Notes: generated from the letters alone by a model not told the origin. Positions 16,211-25,708 are shown, counted from the first letter of the stretch. The stretch: DNA of 64,000 bases from Lysinibacillus xylanilyticus (GCF_001183605.1 NZ_LFXJ01000009.1:1-64000), one strand, 5' to 3'. Made by a program: numbers and translations.

Positions 16211-17671
16211 TTACAATCGATTGACCATTTCACTTACTTCTTCAATATTACGCATTTTATTATCCCAGCATTTTTGGCTTAAATCGACTGGGTATTCCTC
16301 AGGATTCATGGCACGTTTATATTCATCCCATAACAACTCTAAATTATTAGCTGCATAATCCCGCATTTCTTCCAAAGTAGGATTTTGATAATTTATTTCA
16401 CCATTTTTAATTACATGATGATGTAAATTCTTAGCTTCAAAGTTCGTTACAAATTTTGATACGAATGTATGAACAGGGTGGAACATTTTAATTTTTTTCT
16501 CTGATTGGGGATTTTCATCTTGCATCGTAATGTAATCCCCCTCCGCCTTGCCATTCTTTCTATCAATAATGCGATATACATTTTTAAGACCTGGCGTCGT
16601 TACCTTTTCAGCATTCGCTGAAATTTTAATCGTATCTTCTAATTGTCCATCGTTATTTTCAATGGAGACCATTTTATAAACAGCACCTAAAGCTGGTTGG
16701 TCATACGCAGTAATGAGCTTTGTACCAATTCCCCACACATCAACTTTTGCACCTTGAGCCTTTAAGTTTAAGATCGTGTATTCATCTAAGTCATTTGATA
16801 CGATAATTTTAGCGTTCTGGAAGCCTGCCTCATCTAACATACGGCGTGCTTCTTTTGACAAGAAAGCTATATCCCCACTGTCTAGACGAATTCCAATAAA
16901 ATTAATTTTGTCACCAAGCTCTTTAGCCACTTGTATCGCTGTTGGTACTCCCGATTTTAACGTATTGTAAGTGTCTACAAGGAATACGCAATCACGATGA
17001 CGTTTTGCATAGGAGTGAAAAGCATCATAATCATTTTTATAGGCCTGTACAAGTGCATGTGCATGTGTACCTGATACTGGTATATTAAAGAGTTTACCTG
17101 CTCGCACATTACTAGTTGAAGCAAAACCACCAATAAACGCTGCACGCGTTCCCCAAATTGCTGCGTCCATCTCCTGAGCGCGTCGTGTACCGAACTCCAT
17201 CGCCACTTCATTTTTAATAATTTGTTTAATACGGCTAGCCTTTGTTGCAATTAAGGTTTGGTAATTCACAATGTTAAGTAATGCGGTTTCAATTAGCTGT
17301 GCTTCCACTAACGGCGCTTCGATACGGATAATTGGTTCATTAGCGAAAACAGTTTCTCCTTCCACCATAGAGTACATATCCCCTGTAAAACGAATATTTT
17401 TTAAATACTCGATAAAATCCTCTTTATAACCAACCTCTTCACGTAAATACGCTATGTCCGAATCAGTGAAACGGAAATCACGTAAATACTCAAGAATTCT
17501 CTCTAATCCCGCAAAAATTGCATAACCATTGCCAAAAGGTAGTTTTCTAAAATATAATTCGAAAACTGCTTTTCTATTATGTATACCATCAGCCCAATAT
17601 GATTCTGCCATATTGATTTGGTACAAGTCCGTGTGTAGCGCTAAGCTATCATCTGCATAGTTTGATCTCAC
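16211..17671 (-). CDS. pncB: Nicotinate phosphoribosyltransferase
   Basis: 486 residues, GTG start behind AAGGGG. Converts nicotinate and PRPP to nicotinate mononucleotide, the first step of Preiss-Handler NAD salvage. DLYQINMAESYW, FGTRRAQEMDAA, SGTHAHALVQAY and the RLDSGDIA and SNDLDEYT segments are family hallmarks. Operon with nadE. A perfect TnrA/GlnR box lies about 86 bases upstream of the start in the gap shared with the nitrogen genes; whether it controls pncB is open. Confidence 0.95.
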   Translation of the reverse strand: MRSNYADDSLALHTDLYQINMAESYWADGIHNRKAVFELYFRKLPFGNGYAIFAGLERILEYLRDFRFTDSDIAYLREEVGYKEDFIEYLKNIRFTGDMYSMVEGETVFANEPIIRIEAPLVEAQLIETALLNIVNYQTLIATKASRIKQIIKNEVAMEFGTRRAQEMDAAIWGTRAAFIGGFASTSNVRAGKLFNIPVSGTHAHALVQAYKNDYDAFHSYAKRHRDCVFLVDTYNTLKSGVPTAIQVAKELGDKINFIGIRLDSGDIAFLSKEARRMLDEAGFQNAKIIVSNDLDEYTILNLKAQGAKVDVWGIGTKLITAYDQPALGAVYKMVSIENNDGQLEDTIKISANAEKVTTPGLKNVYRIIDRKNGKAEGDYITMQDENPQSEKKIKMFHPVHTFVSKFVTNFEAKNLHHHVIKNGEINYQNPTLEEMRDYAANNLELLWDEYKRAMNPEEYPVDLSQKCWDNKMRNIEEVSEMVNRL

Positions 17672-17756
17672 AAGAAACCCCTTCTTCCGCTTTGATAATT
17701 AGTCCTAGTATACACTAAATACCCAAATTCTTGCGTATTACATCCTCCTACTTTAA

Positions 17757-17773
17757 TGTTAGGTTTCCTTACA
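17757..17773. promoter_or_regulatory. TnrA/GlnR box (distal)
   Basis: TGTTAGGTTTCCTTACA matches the TGTNA-N7-TNACA consensus exactly. It is 131 bases from the second box and nearer to pncB. Confidence 0.7.
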
Positions 17774-17887
17774 TGAATTTTTAGAAAATTTTGAATTGTA
17801 CACATTTTAGACACACTTTTTAGTACCGCTTTCATTCCCCTTTTAAAAACCTTTTCAGCAAACTATTACGAAAGACGAAATATTCCA

Positions 17888-17904
17888 TGTAATAAAATAT
17901 AACA
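17888..17904. promoter_or_regulatory. TnrA/GlnR box (proximal to glnK)
   Basis: TGTAATAAAATATAACA matches TGTNA-N7-TNACA exactly and lies about 80-96 bases upstream of the glnK ATG, a position consistent with activation of the nitrogen-starvation promoter as in B. subtilis nrgAB. Confidence 0.8.
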
Positions 17905-17983
17905 TGAATATTCAAAAAATTATTGCGCTGTTTTTCATAGCGTTTTAACATGTAAATTAAATTTACTCAAGGAGCTGATATTG

Positions 17984-18325
17984 ATGAAAAAAATTGAAGC
18001 AATCATCCGTCCTGAAGTTTTCGGTGCTGTCAGAGACGGACTTGCACAGGAAGGAATTGCAGGGCTCAGTGTTTCAGAGATTGCTGGATGCGGTCGTCAA
18101 TTAGGGCGTACAGGGTTATTTCGTGGAAATACCTACGAAATTGAATTTTTGCCGAAGTTAAAATTAGAAATGATTGTAGATGATGAAAAAGTAGACCCTA
18201 TTGTTGAAGTTTTATTATGTAAGGCAGCAACCGGAAAGGTCGGGGATGGCAAAATCTTTATTTATCCAGTTGAACAAGCAATTCGTATCCGCACAAAAGA
18301 AGTCGGATCAATTGCAGTAGAATAA
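17984..18325 (+). CDS. glnK: PII signal protein GlnK/NrgB
   Basis: 113 residues. Trimeric PII regulator that senses 2-oxoglutarate and ATP and binds AmtB. GRTGLFRGNTYEIEFLPK forms the T-loop and the C-terminal KIFIYPVEQAIRIRT segment is the PII signature. The T-loop lacks the uridylylated tyrosine of the enterobacterial type, as in Bacillus NrgB. AAGGAG precedes the ATG. It is 13 bases upstream of amtB, so order here is glnK then amtB (B. subtilis has nrgA then nrgB). Confidence 0.93.
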   Translation: MKKIEAIIRPEVFGAVRDGLAQEGIAGLSVSEIAGCGRQLGRTGLFRGNTYEIEFLPKLKLEMIVDDEKVDPIVEVLLCKAATGKVGDGKIFIYPVEQAIRIRTKEVGSIAVE

Positions 18326-18338
18326 GGGGGCGATATAT

Positions 18339-19634
18339 ATGGATGAAATTACATTATCTATAAATTTAGTTTGGATGATGCTCGGTACGATTTTAGTCTT
18401 CTTTATGCACGCAGGATTTGCGATGGTTGAAGCTGGCTTTACACGTTCAAAAAACGCAGTCAATATTATTATGAAAAACTTCCTAACTATATCACTTGGC
18501 GGCATTGTCTATTTTCTCTGTGGTTACGCTATTATGTTTGGAGATTCATTTGGCGGTATCTTCGGTGCAAGTGGCTTTGCCTTAAATGGTGTAGATAATC
18601 TTTCCTTCTTTATTTTCCAAACGATGTTTGCAGCAACTGGAGCAACGATATTATCTGGAGCGGTGGCAGAACGTACTAATATTTTTGCTTATATCGGCGT
18701 TATTATTCTCATGTCGTCACTTGTTTATCCTGTTGTTGGTCATTGGGTTTGGAGTGGTCAAGGTTGGTTAACAAATCTTGGTTTTATCGACTTTGCTGGC
18801 TCTACCGTTGTTCATTTAACAGGTGCAGTTGCGGCATTTGTAGCAGCGGTAATGGTCGGTCCACGTCTGGGTAAATATGAAAATGGTCGTGTTAACATTA
18901 TTACAGGACATAGTATACCATTAGGAGCTTTAGGCGTATTTTTACTTTGGTTTGGTTGGTTTGGCTTTAATGGTGCCTCAACATTAGCTGCTGATCCTAA
19001 ACTTGTTCCTAGCGTAATCACAAATACATTTTTCGCGGCTGCTGCTGGAGTTGTGGTTACTGCCCTTTATACGAAATTCCGATATGGTCATATTGATGGC
19101 TCACTCACATTAAACGGTGCTTTAGCAGGGCTTGTAAGTATTACCGCTGGTGCCGCTAATGTTAGTATTGTCGGTTCAATCATTATCGGATTAATTGCTG
19201 CTCCATTCTTAGTCGAGGGCGTCCGCTTCATTGAATGGAAATTAAAAGTCGATGATCCTGTTGGTGCAATCGCTGTCCATGGTATATGTGGCATTTGGGG
19301 AACTCTAGCAGTCGGCTTGTTTGATATTGGTGGTCAAGGATTATTTTATGGAGGAGGCTTTGGCCTATTAGCAGTGCAGGCCATAGGAGTTATTGCTACA
19401 ATTGCTTGGGTTAGCATTTCAGTTGCAGCTGGTTTACTTATAATAAAAGCATTTCTGCCATTACGTGTTTCTGCTGAAGAAGAAGTCACTGGTCTAGATG
19501 TCATCGAACATGGTGCTCCGGCTTATGAGTTTCAGGATATTTTCAAAGGCTCTGCCGTACGAGGAGAAACATTTGCTCATCGTTTAACTCATTTCGGTAA
19601 AACAAATAACAATGTCCAAGAGGAACATGTATAG
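18339..19634 (+). CDS. amtB: Ammonium transporter
   Basis: 431 residues with about eleven membrane helices. The AmtB pore pair of histidines appears in VVGHWVWSGQGWL and AVHGICGIWG; AGFAMVEAGFTR is the first-helix signature. Transports ammonium at low external levels and is blocked by GlnK. AAGGGGGCG precedes the ATG. The operon is predicted to be under TnrA/GlnR control from the boxes upstream. Confidence 0.95.
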   Translation: MDEITLSINLVWMMLGTILVFFMHAGFAMVEAGFTRSKNAVNIIMKNFLTISLGGIVYFLCGYAIMFGDSFGGIFGASGFALNGVDNLSFFIFQTMFAATGATILSGAVAERTNIFAYIGVIILMSSLVYPVVGHWVWSGQGWLTNLGFIDFAGSTVVHLTGAVAAFVAAVMVGPRLGKYENGRVNIITGHSIPLGALGVFLLWFGWFGFNGASTLAADPKLVPSVITNTFFAAAAGVVVTALYTKFRYGHIDGSLTLNGALAGLVSITAGAANVSIVGSIIIGLIAAPFLVEGVRFIEWKLKVDDPVGAIAVHGICGIWGTLAVGLFDIGGQGLFYGGGFGLLAVQAIGVIATIAWVSISVAAGLLIIKAFLPLRVSAEEEVTGLDVIEHGAPAYEFQDIFKGSAVRGETFAHRLTHFGKTNNNVQEEHV

Positions 19635-19661
19635 TGTTTATTGAGCTTCGGCTTCTTTAAT

Positions 19662-19727
19662 ACAAAAACAAGAATCTGCAATCCCTTTGGCAAGCTGTAT
19701 CCCAAAAGGTATGTGCAGATTCCTGTT
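19662..19727 (-). terminator. Terminator between amtB and ogt
   Basis: AACAGGAATCTGCA pairs with TGCAGATTCTTGTT, followed on the minus strand by TTTGTA. It should stop ogt transcription and can fold for convergent amtB transcripts as well. Confidence 0.65.
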
Positions 19728-20227
19728 TATGCTCTCTCTAGCTCCAGTAAAAATTCTTTCATAGCTAGTCCACTACGAAAGCCTGTTAGTTTACCATCTT
19801 TTCCAATTACGCGATGACATGGAATAATCGCCAATATCGGATTGGCACCAATTGCACTGCCTACAGCTCTTACTGCTTTCGGATTACCGATACGGTGTGC
19901 AATATCTGAGTACGTTGTCGTTGTACCATATGATAGCTCCTTCAAAGCTTCCCATACTGCTAGTTGAAACGGTGTCCCTTTGACATGTATTGGCACATCA
20001 AATTCAGTAAGTTCTTTATTAAAATAAGCCGTTAATTGCTTAACATATTGCTGTAGCTTTTCTTTATTCTCTTCAAAACGATAGCCTTTAAATGGCTTTT
20101 TTGCCCACACTTCCACCTCTTCAAATGGTGCATTCGGTGTTCCAATATATACAAGTCCTTCATCTGAAGCAATGATATACATATTCCCTTGTGCATATGT
20201 TAATGTATCTACATATAATATATCCAT
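19727..20227 (-). CDS. ogt: Methylated-DNA-[protein]-cysteine S-methyltransferase
   Basis: 166 residues. Repairs O6-methylguanine by transferring the methyl group to its own cysteine in a suicide reaction. The active-site motif IPCHRVIG and the helix-turn-helix segment GTTTTYSDIAHRIGNPKAVR are present. Length fits the Ogt/AdaB group. No adaptive-response regulator is nearby, so it is probably constitutive. Confidence 0.94.
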   Translation of the reverse strand: MDILYVDTLTYAQGNMYIIASDEGLVYIGTPNAPFEEVEVWAKKPFKGYRFEENKEKLQQYVKQLTAYFNKELTEFDVPIHVKGTPFQLAVWEALKELSYGTTTTYSDIAHRIGNPKAVRAVGSAIGANPILAIIPCHRVIGKDGKLTGFRSGLAMKEFLLELERA

Positions 20228-20337
20228 TCTCTATCTCCCTTAACTTAATTTACCCATTACCTGTAAAATATTATTTAGCTTCCCTTTGTTTCATGCTACA
20301 GTTATTTTACCTATTAGTATAAAGGAGTTTTAACTTT

Positions 20338-21069
20338 ATGAATACATCATATGAGCCTGCTATTCATTTTCAACATGTCACCTTTTCATCGAATGACAAG
20401 ATGATATTAAATTCGATTACTGGTTCTTTCCCAAAAGAAAAAATCACTACATTAGTCGGCCCTTCAGGTGCTGGCAAAACAACTCTACTTAAATTGTGCA
20501 ATGGACTGTTATCCCCTACAGATGGTCAAATATTAATTGATAATCAAGACATTTCTAAATACGAGCCAACTGCTTTAAGAAGACATGTTAGCATGGCCCT
20601 TCAAGCGGCCCCTATGATAGAAGGGACTGTATTTGACAATCTTGCACTTCCTCGTTCGTTACAAGGAGAAAAGCTTACAGAGCAAGAAGCTATCCAATAT
20701 TTACGAGACGTTGGACTCGATCAAAGCTTTTTACAACGCCCTACGAATAAATTATCAGGTGGACAACGACAAAAAGTCTCTATTGCAAGAACACTTATTA
20801 ATCAGTCCTCCATTTTATTGCTAGATGAAATCACATCAGCACTAGACCGTCAATCCGTGCAGGAAATTGAGACACTGATTGCTACAATCAATAAAAAGTT
20901 TAATGTCACAATCATTTGGATAACTCATAACTTACAGCAAGCGCTGACAATCGGACACTACACTTGGGTCATGATGGACGGAGAACTTATTGAAACAGGA
21001 AAAAGCTCCTTACTTAACGCACCTAAAAATCCACGTGTCGCTGAATTTGTACAGGGGGTGAATATATGA
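20338..21069 (+). CDS. fetA: ABC transporter ATP-binding protein, FetA-like
   Basis: 243 residues with Walker A GPSGAGKTT, signature LSGGQRQKVSIAR and Walker B ILLLDEITSALD. It overlaps the next gene by four bases. The permease partner belongs to the UPF0014/FetB family, so the pair corresponds to FetAB (YbbL-YbbM), implicated in iron export and peroxide resistance in E. coli. AAGGAG lies upstream of the ATG. No Fur or PerR box was found. Confidence 0.86.
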   Translation: MNTSYEPAIHFQHVTFSSNDKMILNSITGSFPKEKITTLVGPSGAGKTTLLKLCNGLLSPTDGQILIDNQDISKYEPTALRRHVSMALQAAPMIEGTVFDNLALPRSLQGEKLTEQEAIQYLRDVGLDQSFLQRPTNKLSGGQRQKVSIARTLINQSSILLLDEITSALDRQSVQEIETLIATINKKFNVTIIWITHNLQQALTIGHYTWVMMDGELIETGKSSLLNAPKNPRVAEFVQGVNI

Positions 21070-21818
21070 CGTATACTTCGCTTTCTTTAACGTTAATTTT
21101 TGTTTTAATCCCTCTTCTATTGTCAAAAACCTTGAAGCTAGGACTTGAAAAAGATACACTCATCGCTACTATTCGCTCTATTATTCAACTACTTGCCGTC
21201 GGTTATATTTTAAAATTTGTCTTTAATGCTCAAAGCTATATTTATATTTTCCTTATGGTTGCTTTAATGATTATAGTAGCAACACTAAATGCTCGTAAAA
21301 AAGGGAAAGGTATTAAAGGTATTACATGGAAAATAGCACTAACACTCATTGTAGTAGAACTTATTACGCAAGGAGTATTGCTTGGTTTTGATATTGTACC
21401 TGCAACAGCTCAGTATATTATTCCAATTAGCGGCATGATGATTGGTAATTCAATGGTATTATCGGTTCTGTTTTTAAATCGTTTTACTTCGGAAATTTCA
21501 AGTCATCAGAACGAAATCGAGTTAATTTTATCGCTTGGCGGTACACCAAAACAGGCAATTCGTCGACAGCTAATGAATGCGATAAAGGCAAGTATGATTC
21601 CTACAATTGAAAGCCAAAAAACAATTGGCCTTGTTCAATTACCAGGTATGATGAGTGGCCAAATAATTGGCGGAGCAGACCCTATTCAAGCGGTGCAATT
21701 CCAACTATTAATCATTTTCGCCCTGCTAACAGCAGCGACATTATCTAGCATAATGATAGGTTTTTTAAGCTATCCTGCACTTTTTAATGAGCGTATGCAA
21801 ATACTTGAAGTGAAATAA
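21066..21818 (+). CDS. fetB: UPF0014 permease, FetB-like
   Basis: 250 residues with about seven membrane helices. The segment ELILSLGGTPKQAIR, followed by PTIESQKTIGLVQLPGMMSG, is the UPF0014 signature that contacts the ATPase. Coupled to fetA by an ATGA overlap and a GGGGGTG ribosome binding site. Probable iron or other metal export; substrate inferred from the family. Confidence 0.88.
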   Translation: MTYTSLSLTLIFVLIPLLLSKTLKLGLEKDTLIATIRSIIQLLAVGYILKFVFNAQSYIYIFLMVALMIIVATLNARKKGKGIKGITWKIALTLIVVELITQGVLLGFDIVPATAQYIIPISGMMIGNSMVLSVLFLNRFTSEISSHQNEIELILSLGGTPKQAIRRQLMNAIKASMIPTIESQKTIGLVQLPGMMSGQIIGGADPIQAVQFQLLIIFALLTAATLSSIMIGFLSYPALFNERMQILEVK

Positions 21819-21854
21819 TTGTTATAGTAAAAACAATATTTATTTTCTAAATTA

Positions 21855-21863
21855 TGCTATAAT
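21855..21863 (+). promoter_or_regulatory. Extended -10 promoter of the proline dehydrogenase gene
   Basis: TGCTATAAT is a perfect extended -10 element (TGnTATAAT). The -35 region is poor, as expected for such promoters. Confidence 0.65.
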
Positions 21864-21896
21864 ACAGAAAAAAGAAATGCAGTGAGGAGAATGACC

Positions 21897-22871
21897 ATGT
21901 TATTACGCGATTTTTTCATCCATTTATCTGAAAACCAACTATTAAATAGTGCTGCAAAAAAATACGGACTAAAATTAGGAGCACAAAGTGTAGTAGCTGG
22001 TACAAATATTGAAGAAACGATTGCGAGCATCAAAGAGCTTAACGCACATAAAATCTCTTGCACAGTAGATAATTTAGGGGAATTTGTTTCGACTGAAGAA
22101 GAAGCAACAAAAGCTAAAGAACAAATCCTTGCTGTTATTGATGCTATTCATGAGAATGGCGTTGATGCACATATTTCGTTAAAGCCATCTCAATTAGGTT
22201 TAGATATTGATGTTGATTTTTGTTACGATAATTTATATGAGATTGTAGAAAAAGCAGTAGCATATAATATATTCGTTAACTTTGATATGGAAGACTACGG
22301 TCGTTTACAAACATCCTTTGATATGGTGGAAGAGCTATCGAAAACGTTTAATAATGTAGGTACTGTTATCCAATCTTACTTTTACCGCGCTAAGGACGAT
22401 ATCGAAAAATTCAAGGACTATCGCCTTCGTATCGTAAAAGGTGCTTATAAAGAGCCTGCTGAGGTTGCTTTCCAAGATAAATTAGATATTGATTTAAATT
22501 ACATCGAGTTAATCGAATATCATTTACTACATGGTAAATTTACGTCCATCGCAACACATGATCATAATGTTATTGCACACGTAAAACGCTTTGTAGCAGA
22601 CAATAATATTCCACTTGATAAATTCGAATTCCAAATGCTTTACGGCTTCCGTACAGAAATGCAAAAAGAGCTTGCAAAAGAAGGCTATAACTTCTGTGTA
22701 TATGTACCATTCGGCGAAGATTGGTACGGCTACTTTATGCGCCGTTTAGCGGAGCGTCCTCAAAATCTTAATCTTGTTACAAAACAAGTATTTACGAAAA
22801 AAACGAACACAGTCCTTGCTGTTGCAGCAGGTGCTTTCGTTCTTGGACGTTTAACAAAACGCAAAAAATAA
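21897..22871 (+). CDS. Proline dehydrogenase
   Basis: About 324 residues. FAD-dependent oxidation of proline to pyrroline-5-carboxylate. The barrel segments NFDMEDYGRLQ, VIQSYFYRAKDD, RIVKGAYKEP, IATHDHN and FQMLYGFR carry the FAD- and substrate-binding residues of the monofunctional PutB/FadM type. The chosen ATG has GAGGAG upstream; earlier in-frame codons overlap the ribosome binding site. No pyrroline-5-carboxylate dehydrogenase is adjacent, so the second step is encoded elsewhere. The hydrophobic tail (LAVAAGAFVLGRL) may touch the membrane. Confidence 0.92.
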   Translation: MLLRDFFIHLSENQLLNSAAKKYGLKLGAQSVVAGTNIEETIASIKELNAHKISCTVDNLGEFVSTEEEATKAKEQILAVIDAIHENGVDAHISLKPSQLGLDIDVDFCYDNLYEIVEKAVAYNIFVNFDMEDYGRLQTSFDMVEELSKTFNNVGTVIQSYFYRAKDDIEKFKDYRLRIVKGAYKEPAEVAFQDKLDIDLNYIELIEYHLLHGKFTSIATHDHNVIAHVKRFVADNNIPLDKFEFQMLYGFRTEMQKELAKEGYNFCVYVPFGEDWYGYFMRRLAERPQNLNLVTKQVFTKKTNTVLAVAAGAFVLGRLTKRKK

Positions 22872-22884
22872 GGTCCCACATAGA

Positions 22885-22922
22885 AGCCAGAAGCTTAATT
22901 AATAAGCTTCTGGCTTTAGTTG
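22885..22922 (+). terminator. Terminator of the proline dehydrogenase gene
   Basis: AGCCAGAAGCTTA pairs with TAAGCTTCTGGCT across ATTAA, followed by TTAGTT. Confidence 0.75.
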
Positions 22923-22975
22923 TGGATATTCAAACTCTGATCACTCAAGCACTATTAGGAATTCCTTAAAAACGT

Positions 22976-23026
22976 GTCATAAAAATAATCAGTCGGGATG
23001 AAAAAAAGCCCCACTGATTATTTTTA
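22976..23026 (-). terminator. Terminator of the secreted protein gene
   Basis: AAAAATAATCAGT pairs with ACTGATTATTTTT around a C/T-rich loop; T residues follow on both strands. Confidence 0.7.
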
Positions 23027-23028
23027 TA

Positions 23029-23589
23029 TTATTCAACTTGTAACGCAATGGCCGAAACAATTGCTTCTGCTGCATACTCCCATTTACCATCAATAAAACT
23101 ACCTAATTTTTGCCCAAGTTCTTGTATCATTTCGAGCGTAATCGGAATATCATTCTTTTGTGCTAATGTAGCAAGAAATGGTGCTGATAAACTTGTCCAA
23201 CCTCCACGGTCAATTTTAATGTCTACTTGCTTTACTTCTCCATTCTCTATATCAATACGGTAGTATAACTGATCATCTGGACGCCAGCTCAAGTGATGGG
23301 AAATCTGCCCATTTACAACTGTTAGATCATTCTTTTTCGAAATTGAAGCTGGTTTCACATTAAATTCATGACCTAGTACATTTAATTTTTTTATTTCAGG
23401 ACCGACTAATGCCGCCTGAACAGCTAGATCCATATTACTTTGTAATGGGATATCTGTCTCCGTCTCAACTACTGGATCAACCATATCGTTGCTTGCAGCA
23501 AAAACGGCTGAAGGATATGCGCTAGTTAGGGCAAAAGTTGTTGCTAATAATGCTGTTGATGTAACTTTCATAATTTTTCCCATAATCAT
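23029..23589 (-). CDS. Secreted hypothetical protein
   Basis: About 186 residues with a clear signal peptide (KVTSTALLATTFALTSAYPS then AVFA). The mature part has a small beta-rich region (HLSWRPDDQLYYRIDIENGE) and a C-terminal helical part. No catalytic motif or known domain recognised. Several in-frame ATGs lie close together; the second was preferred because AGGAAGG touches the first. It stands alone with its own terminator. Confidence 0.75.
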   Translation of the reverse strand: MIMGKIMKVTSTALLATTFALTSAYPSAVFAASNDMVDPVVETETDIPLQSNMDLAVQAALVGPEIKKLNVLGHEFNVKPASISKKNDLTVVNGQISHHLSWRPDDQLYYRIDIENGEVKQVDIKIDRGGWTSLSAPFLATLAQKNDIPITLEMIQELGQKLGSFIDGKWEYAAEAIVSAIALQVE

Positions 23590-23675
23590 TTCCATCCTTC
23601 CTATTAAAACATTTATAGTTTTCTAAATATTATCATTAGTAGACTAAATATTCAATATTCTAATATATTTTTCCA

Positions 23676-23714
23676 AAGAAAAAGGCACTGAATTTAAATG
23701 ATTCAATGCCTTTT
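23676..23714 (-). terminator. desR terminator
   Basis: AAAGGCATTGAAT pairs with ATTCAGTGCCTTT and is followed by TTCTTTGG on the minus strand. Confidence 0.75.
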
Positions 23715-23758
23715 GTCTACCTTTGGTATAAGGTTATCATGATAGGTTCTTAAGCTAT

Positions 23759-24370
23759 TTATTTATTCCACCCTTTTTCTTTAAAGCGTGCAATAGCTTC
23801 AATACGATTCCCAACATTTAATTTTTCTAAAATAGTGGAGATATAATTACGAACAGTCCCTGCCGATAAAAATAATTCTGCAGCAATTTCTTTTGTCGTT
23901 TTTCCCTCTGCAACAAGTGTCAGTACTTGGCTCTCTCGGTCAGTTAAAGGATTTTCACTATCATCCTCATAGACAAAATCAACGAGTTCAGGCGCATATA
24001 TTCTTTTGCCGTCCATAATTGTACGAATGGCACTGACCAATTCTTCTATCGGACTATCCTTCAGTAGGTAGCCACGAACGCTGGATTTTCTTGCACGTTC
24101 AAAATAACCCGGCCTTGCAAATGTCGTTAATATAATCACTTTACAATCAGAATCTGTACAATGCAGTTCTTCGGCAGCATCCAATCCAGTTTTCACTGGC
24201 ATTTCAATATCCATAATACAAATATCAGGCTGATGCTCTTCAACAAGCGCCAATGCTTCTTCACCATTTTTTGCTAATCCGACAACCTCCATATCATCCT
24301 CCATACTAAGTAATGAACGAAGTGCGCCTAATAGCATACCCTGATCTTCAGCAATTACAATTCGTATCAT
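23759..24370 (-). CDS. desR: LuxR-type response regulator DesR
   Basis: 203 residues: receiver domain with phospho-acceptor Asp in DICIMDIEMP, conserved Lys in the GYLLKD segment, and a C-terminal NarL/LuxR helix-turn-helix (LTDRESQVLTLVAEGKTTKE). It follows the histidine kinase by 16 bases, and a fatty acid desaturase lies upstream, the same order as B. subtilis des-desK-desR. It should activate des when the membrane becomes rigid in the cold. Confidence 0.9.
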   Translation of the reverse strand: MIRIVIAEDQGMLLGALRSLLSMEDDMEVVGLAKNGEEALALVEEHQPDICIMDIEMPVKTGLDAAEELHCTDSDCKVIILTTFARPGYFERARKSSVRGYLLKDSPIEELVSAIRTIMDGKRIYAPELVDFVYEDDSENPLTDRESQVLTLVAEGKTTKEIAAELFLSAGTVRNYISTILEKLNVGNRIEAIARFKEKGWNK

Positions 24371-24386
24371 GTCGCAAACCTCTTTT

Positions 24387-25535
24387 CTATATGTTCTTCA
24401 GATTTTCTTTGACCTTTTGATGCGTTATCGCCACTGGAATCGACACTGTTAATGTAGTGCCTTCTTCACTTTCGATTTTAAAAGAACCATTTATAAACTC
24501 TAACCGTTCTCGCATTCCCTTTAATCCGTTACCTGTCTTCCAAGCTTGCTTTTTGGTGATTCCTTGTCCATTATCACGAACAACTAAATATACTTCCTTA
24601 AAATTTTGATGGAAAGCAATTTCACATTTTGTAGCACCACTATGCTTTACGACATTATTAACCGCTTCTTTTAAGCACATTGATAATACATTTTCTACAA
24701 GTGGTGGAACTTGTAAAGTATCTTTATCACCGTCAAATATAAACTCCATTTCAGCAGCCTTTAATATTTGAGAAATACGCATAAGCTCATCCTCAAACCT
24801 AGCTGTTCGCATATCCGATACTAATTCACGTACCTCTTTTAATGCGATACTTGCCGTTTGACGAATATCTTTAATCTCTGTTAGAGCTTGCTGTGGGTCA
24901 CGTTCAATTAATCTTGAAGCCAAGTCGCTTTTTAGGCCTATCATCGATAACTTTTGACCGAGTGTATCATGTAAATCCCGAGCAATACGTTGGCGTTCCT
25001 CAAAAACAATTAACTCAGCTATTCGTTCATTAGCAGTCTCAAGCTGACCCTCTAAATTTTCGCGTTTATTTTTTGAATAAATCGTTAGTGGGAGAAGCAC
25101 AACCGCTAGGATCGTTAAAACAACAAATGGTAGTTGTGATAAAAATAAGTGTAGCTCTACGAAAAAGCCAACACCTGTAGAAATAACCGTAAAGCCAATA
25201 TGTAATCCATACATAATATAGAAGCCAACAGGTTTACGAATATTTCCAATGAAGAAAGCTGTGAAAATCGATAAATACACATAGCCATATAGTATGGTCA
25301 TAACGATATTAATGACCATTTCAAAACTAATCCACATATAAACAAGACCGTTTTTCGAATTCATGGAAAACCGATAGAAAATAAAATATAGTATTAAAAA
25401 TGTAATACCTATTGATATTTCTATATAAGATGATTTTCTAAAAATGAAGAAAAACGGTAGGAAACAGAAAATAATCCACAAATATATACTGAGCATTGGA
25501 CTATTCGGAATAATACTGTGCGATTTCCTCAACAT
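24387..25535 (-). CDS. desK: Thermosensor histidine kinase DesK
   Basis: 382 residues: about five membrane helices in the first 155 residues, a linker coiled coil, a HisKA_3 domain with phospho-His in RIARDLHDTLGQKLS, and an ATPase domain with DNGQGI and GNGLKGMRERL. This matches DesK, which measures membrane thickness and switches between kinase and phosphatase. Its neighbours (des, desR) support the assignment. Confidence 0.9.
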   Translation of the reverse strand: MLRKSHSIIPNSPMLSIYLWIIFCFLPFFFIFRKSSYIEISIGITFLILYFIFYRFSMNSKNGLVYMWISFEMVINIVMTILYGYVYLSIFTAFFIGNIRKPVGFYIMYGLHIGFTVISTGVGFFVELHLFLSQLPFVVLTILAVVLLPLTIYSKNKRENLEGQLETANERIAELIVFEERQRIARDLHDTLGQKLSMIGLKSDLASRLIERDPQQALTEIKDIRQTASIALKEVRELVSDMRTARFEDELMRISQILKAAEMEFIFDGDKDTLQVPPLVENVLSMCLKEAVNNVVKHSGATKCEIAFHQNFKEVYLVVRDNGQGITKKQAWKTGNGLKGMRERLEFINGSFKIESEEGTTLTVSIPVAITHQKVKENLKNI

Positions 25536-25672
25536 AATCTCACGCTCTTTCCTACTTTTCCCTTATTATAACAAGAATATTAATTTTATGCCTGTACATG
25601 GTTTTTACCATGACAGCTGTAAATTACATATCAATTGCTTCATCCACAATATATGTTTTATTTACGTAAAAC

Positions 25673-25702
25673 AGCCATCCCTTCGACGAGATGGCTGAAA
25701 AA
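25673..25702 (-). terminator. Terminator of des
   Basis: CAGCCATC pairs with GATGGCTG across a ten-base loop, followed by TTTTACG on the minus strand. Its location means desKR needs its own promoter or read-through. Confidence 0.7.
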
Positions 25703-25708
25703 ATTCTA

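Noticed and set aside
17674-17980. A riboswitch or NAD-sensing element before pncB
   Set aside because: I saw no conserved aptamer; the gap is explained by promoters and two TnrA/GlnR boxes.
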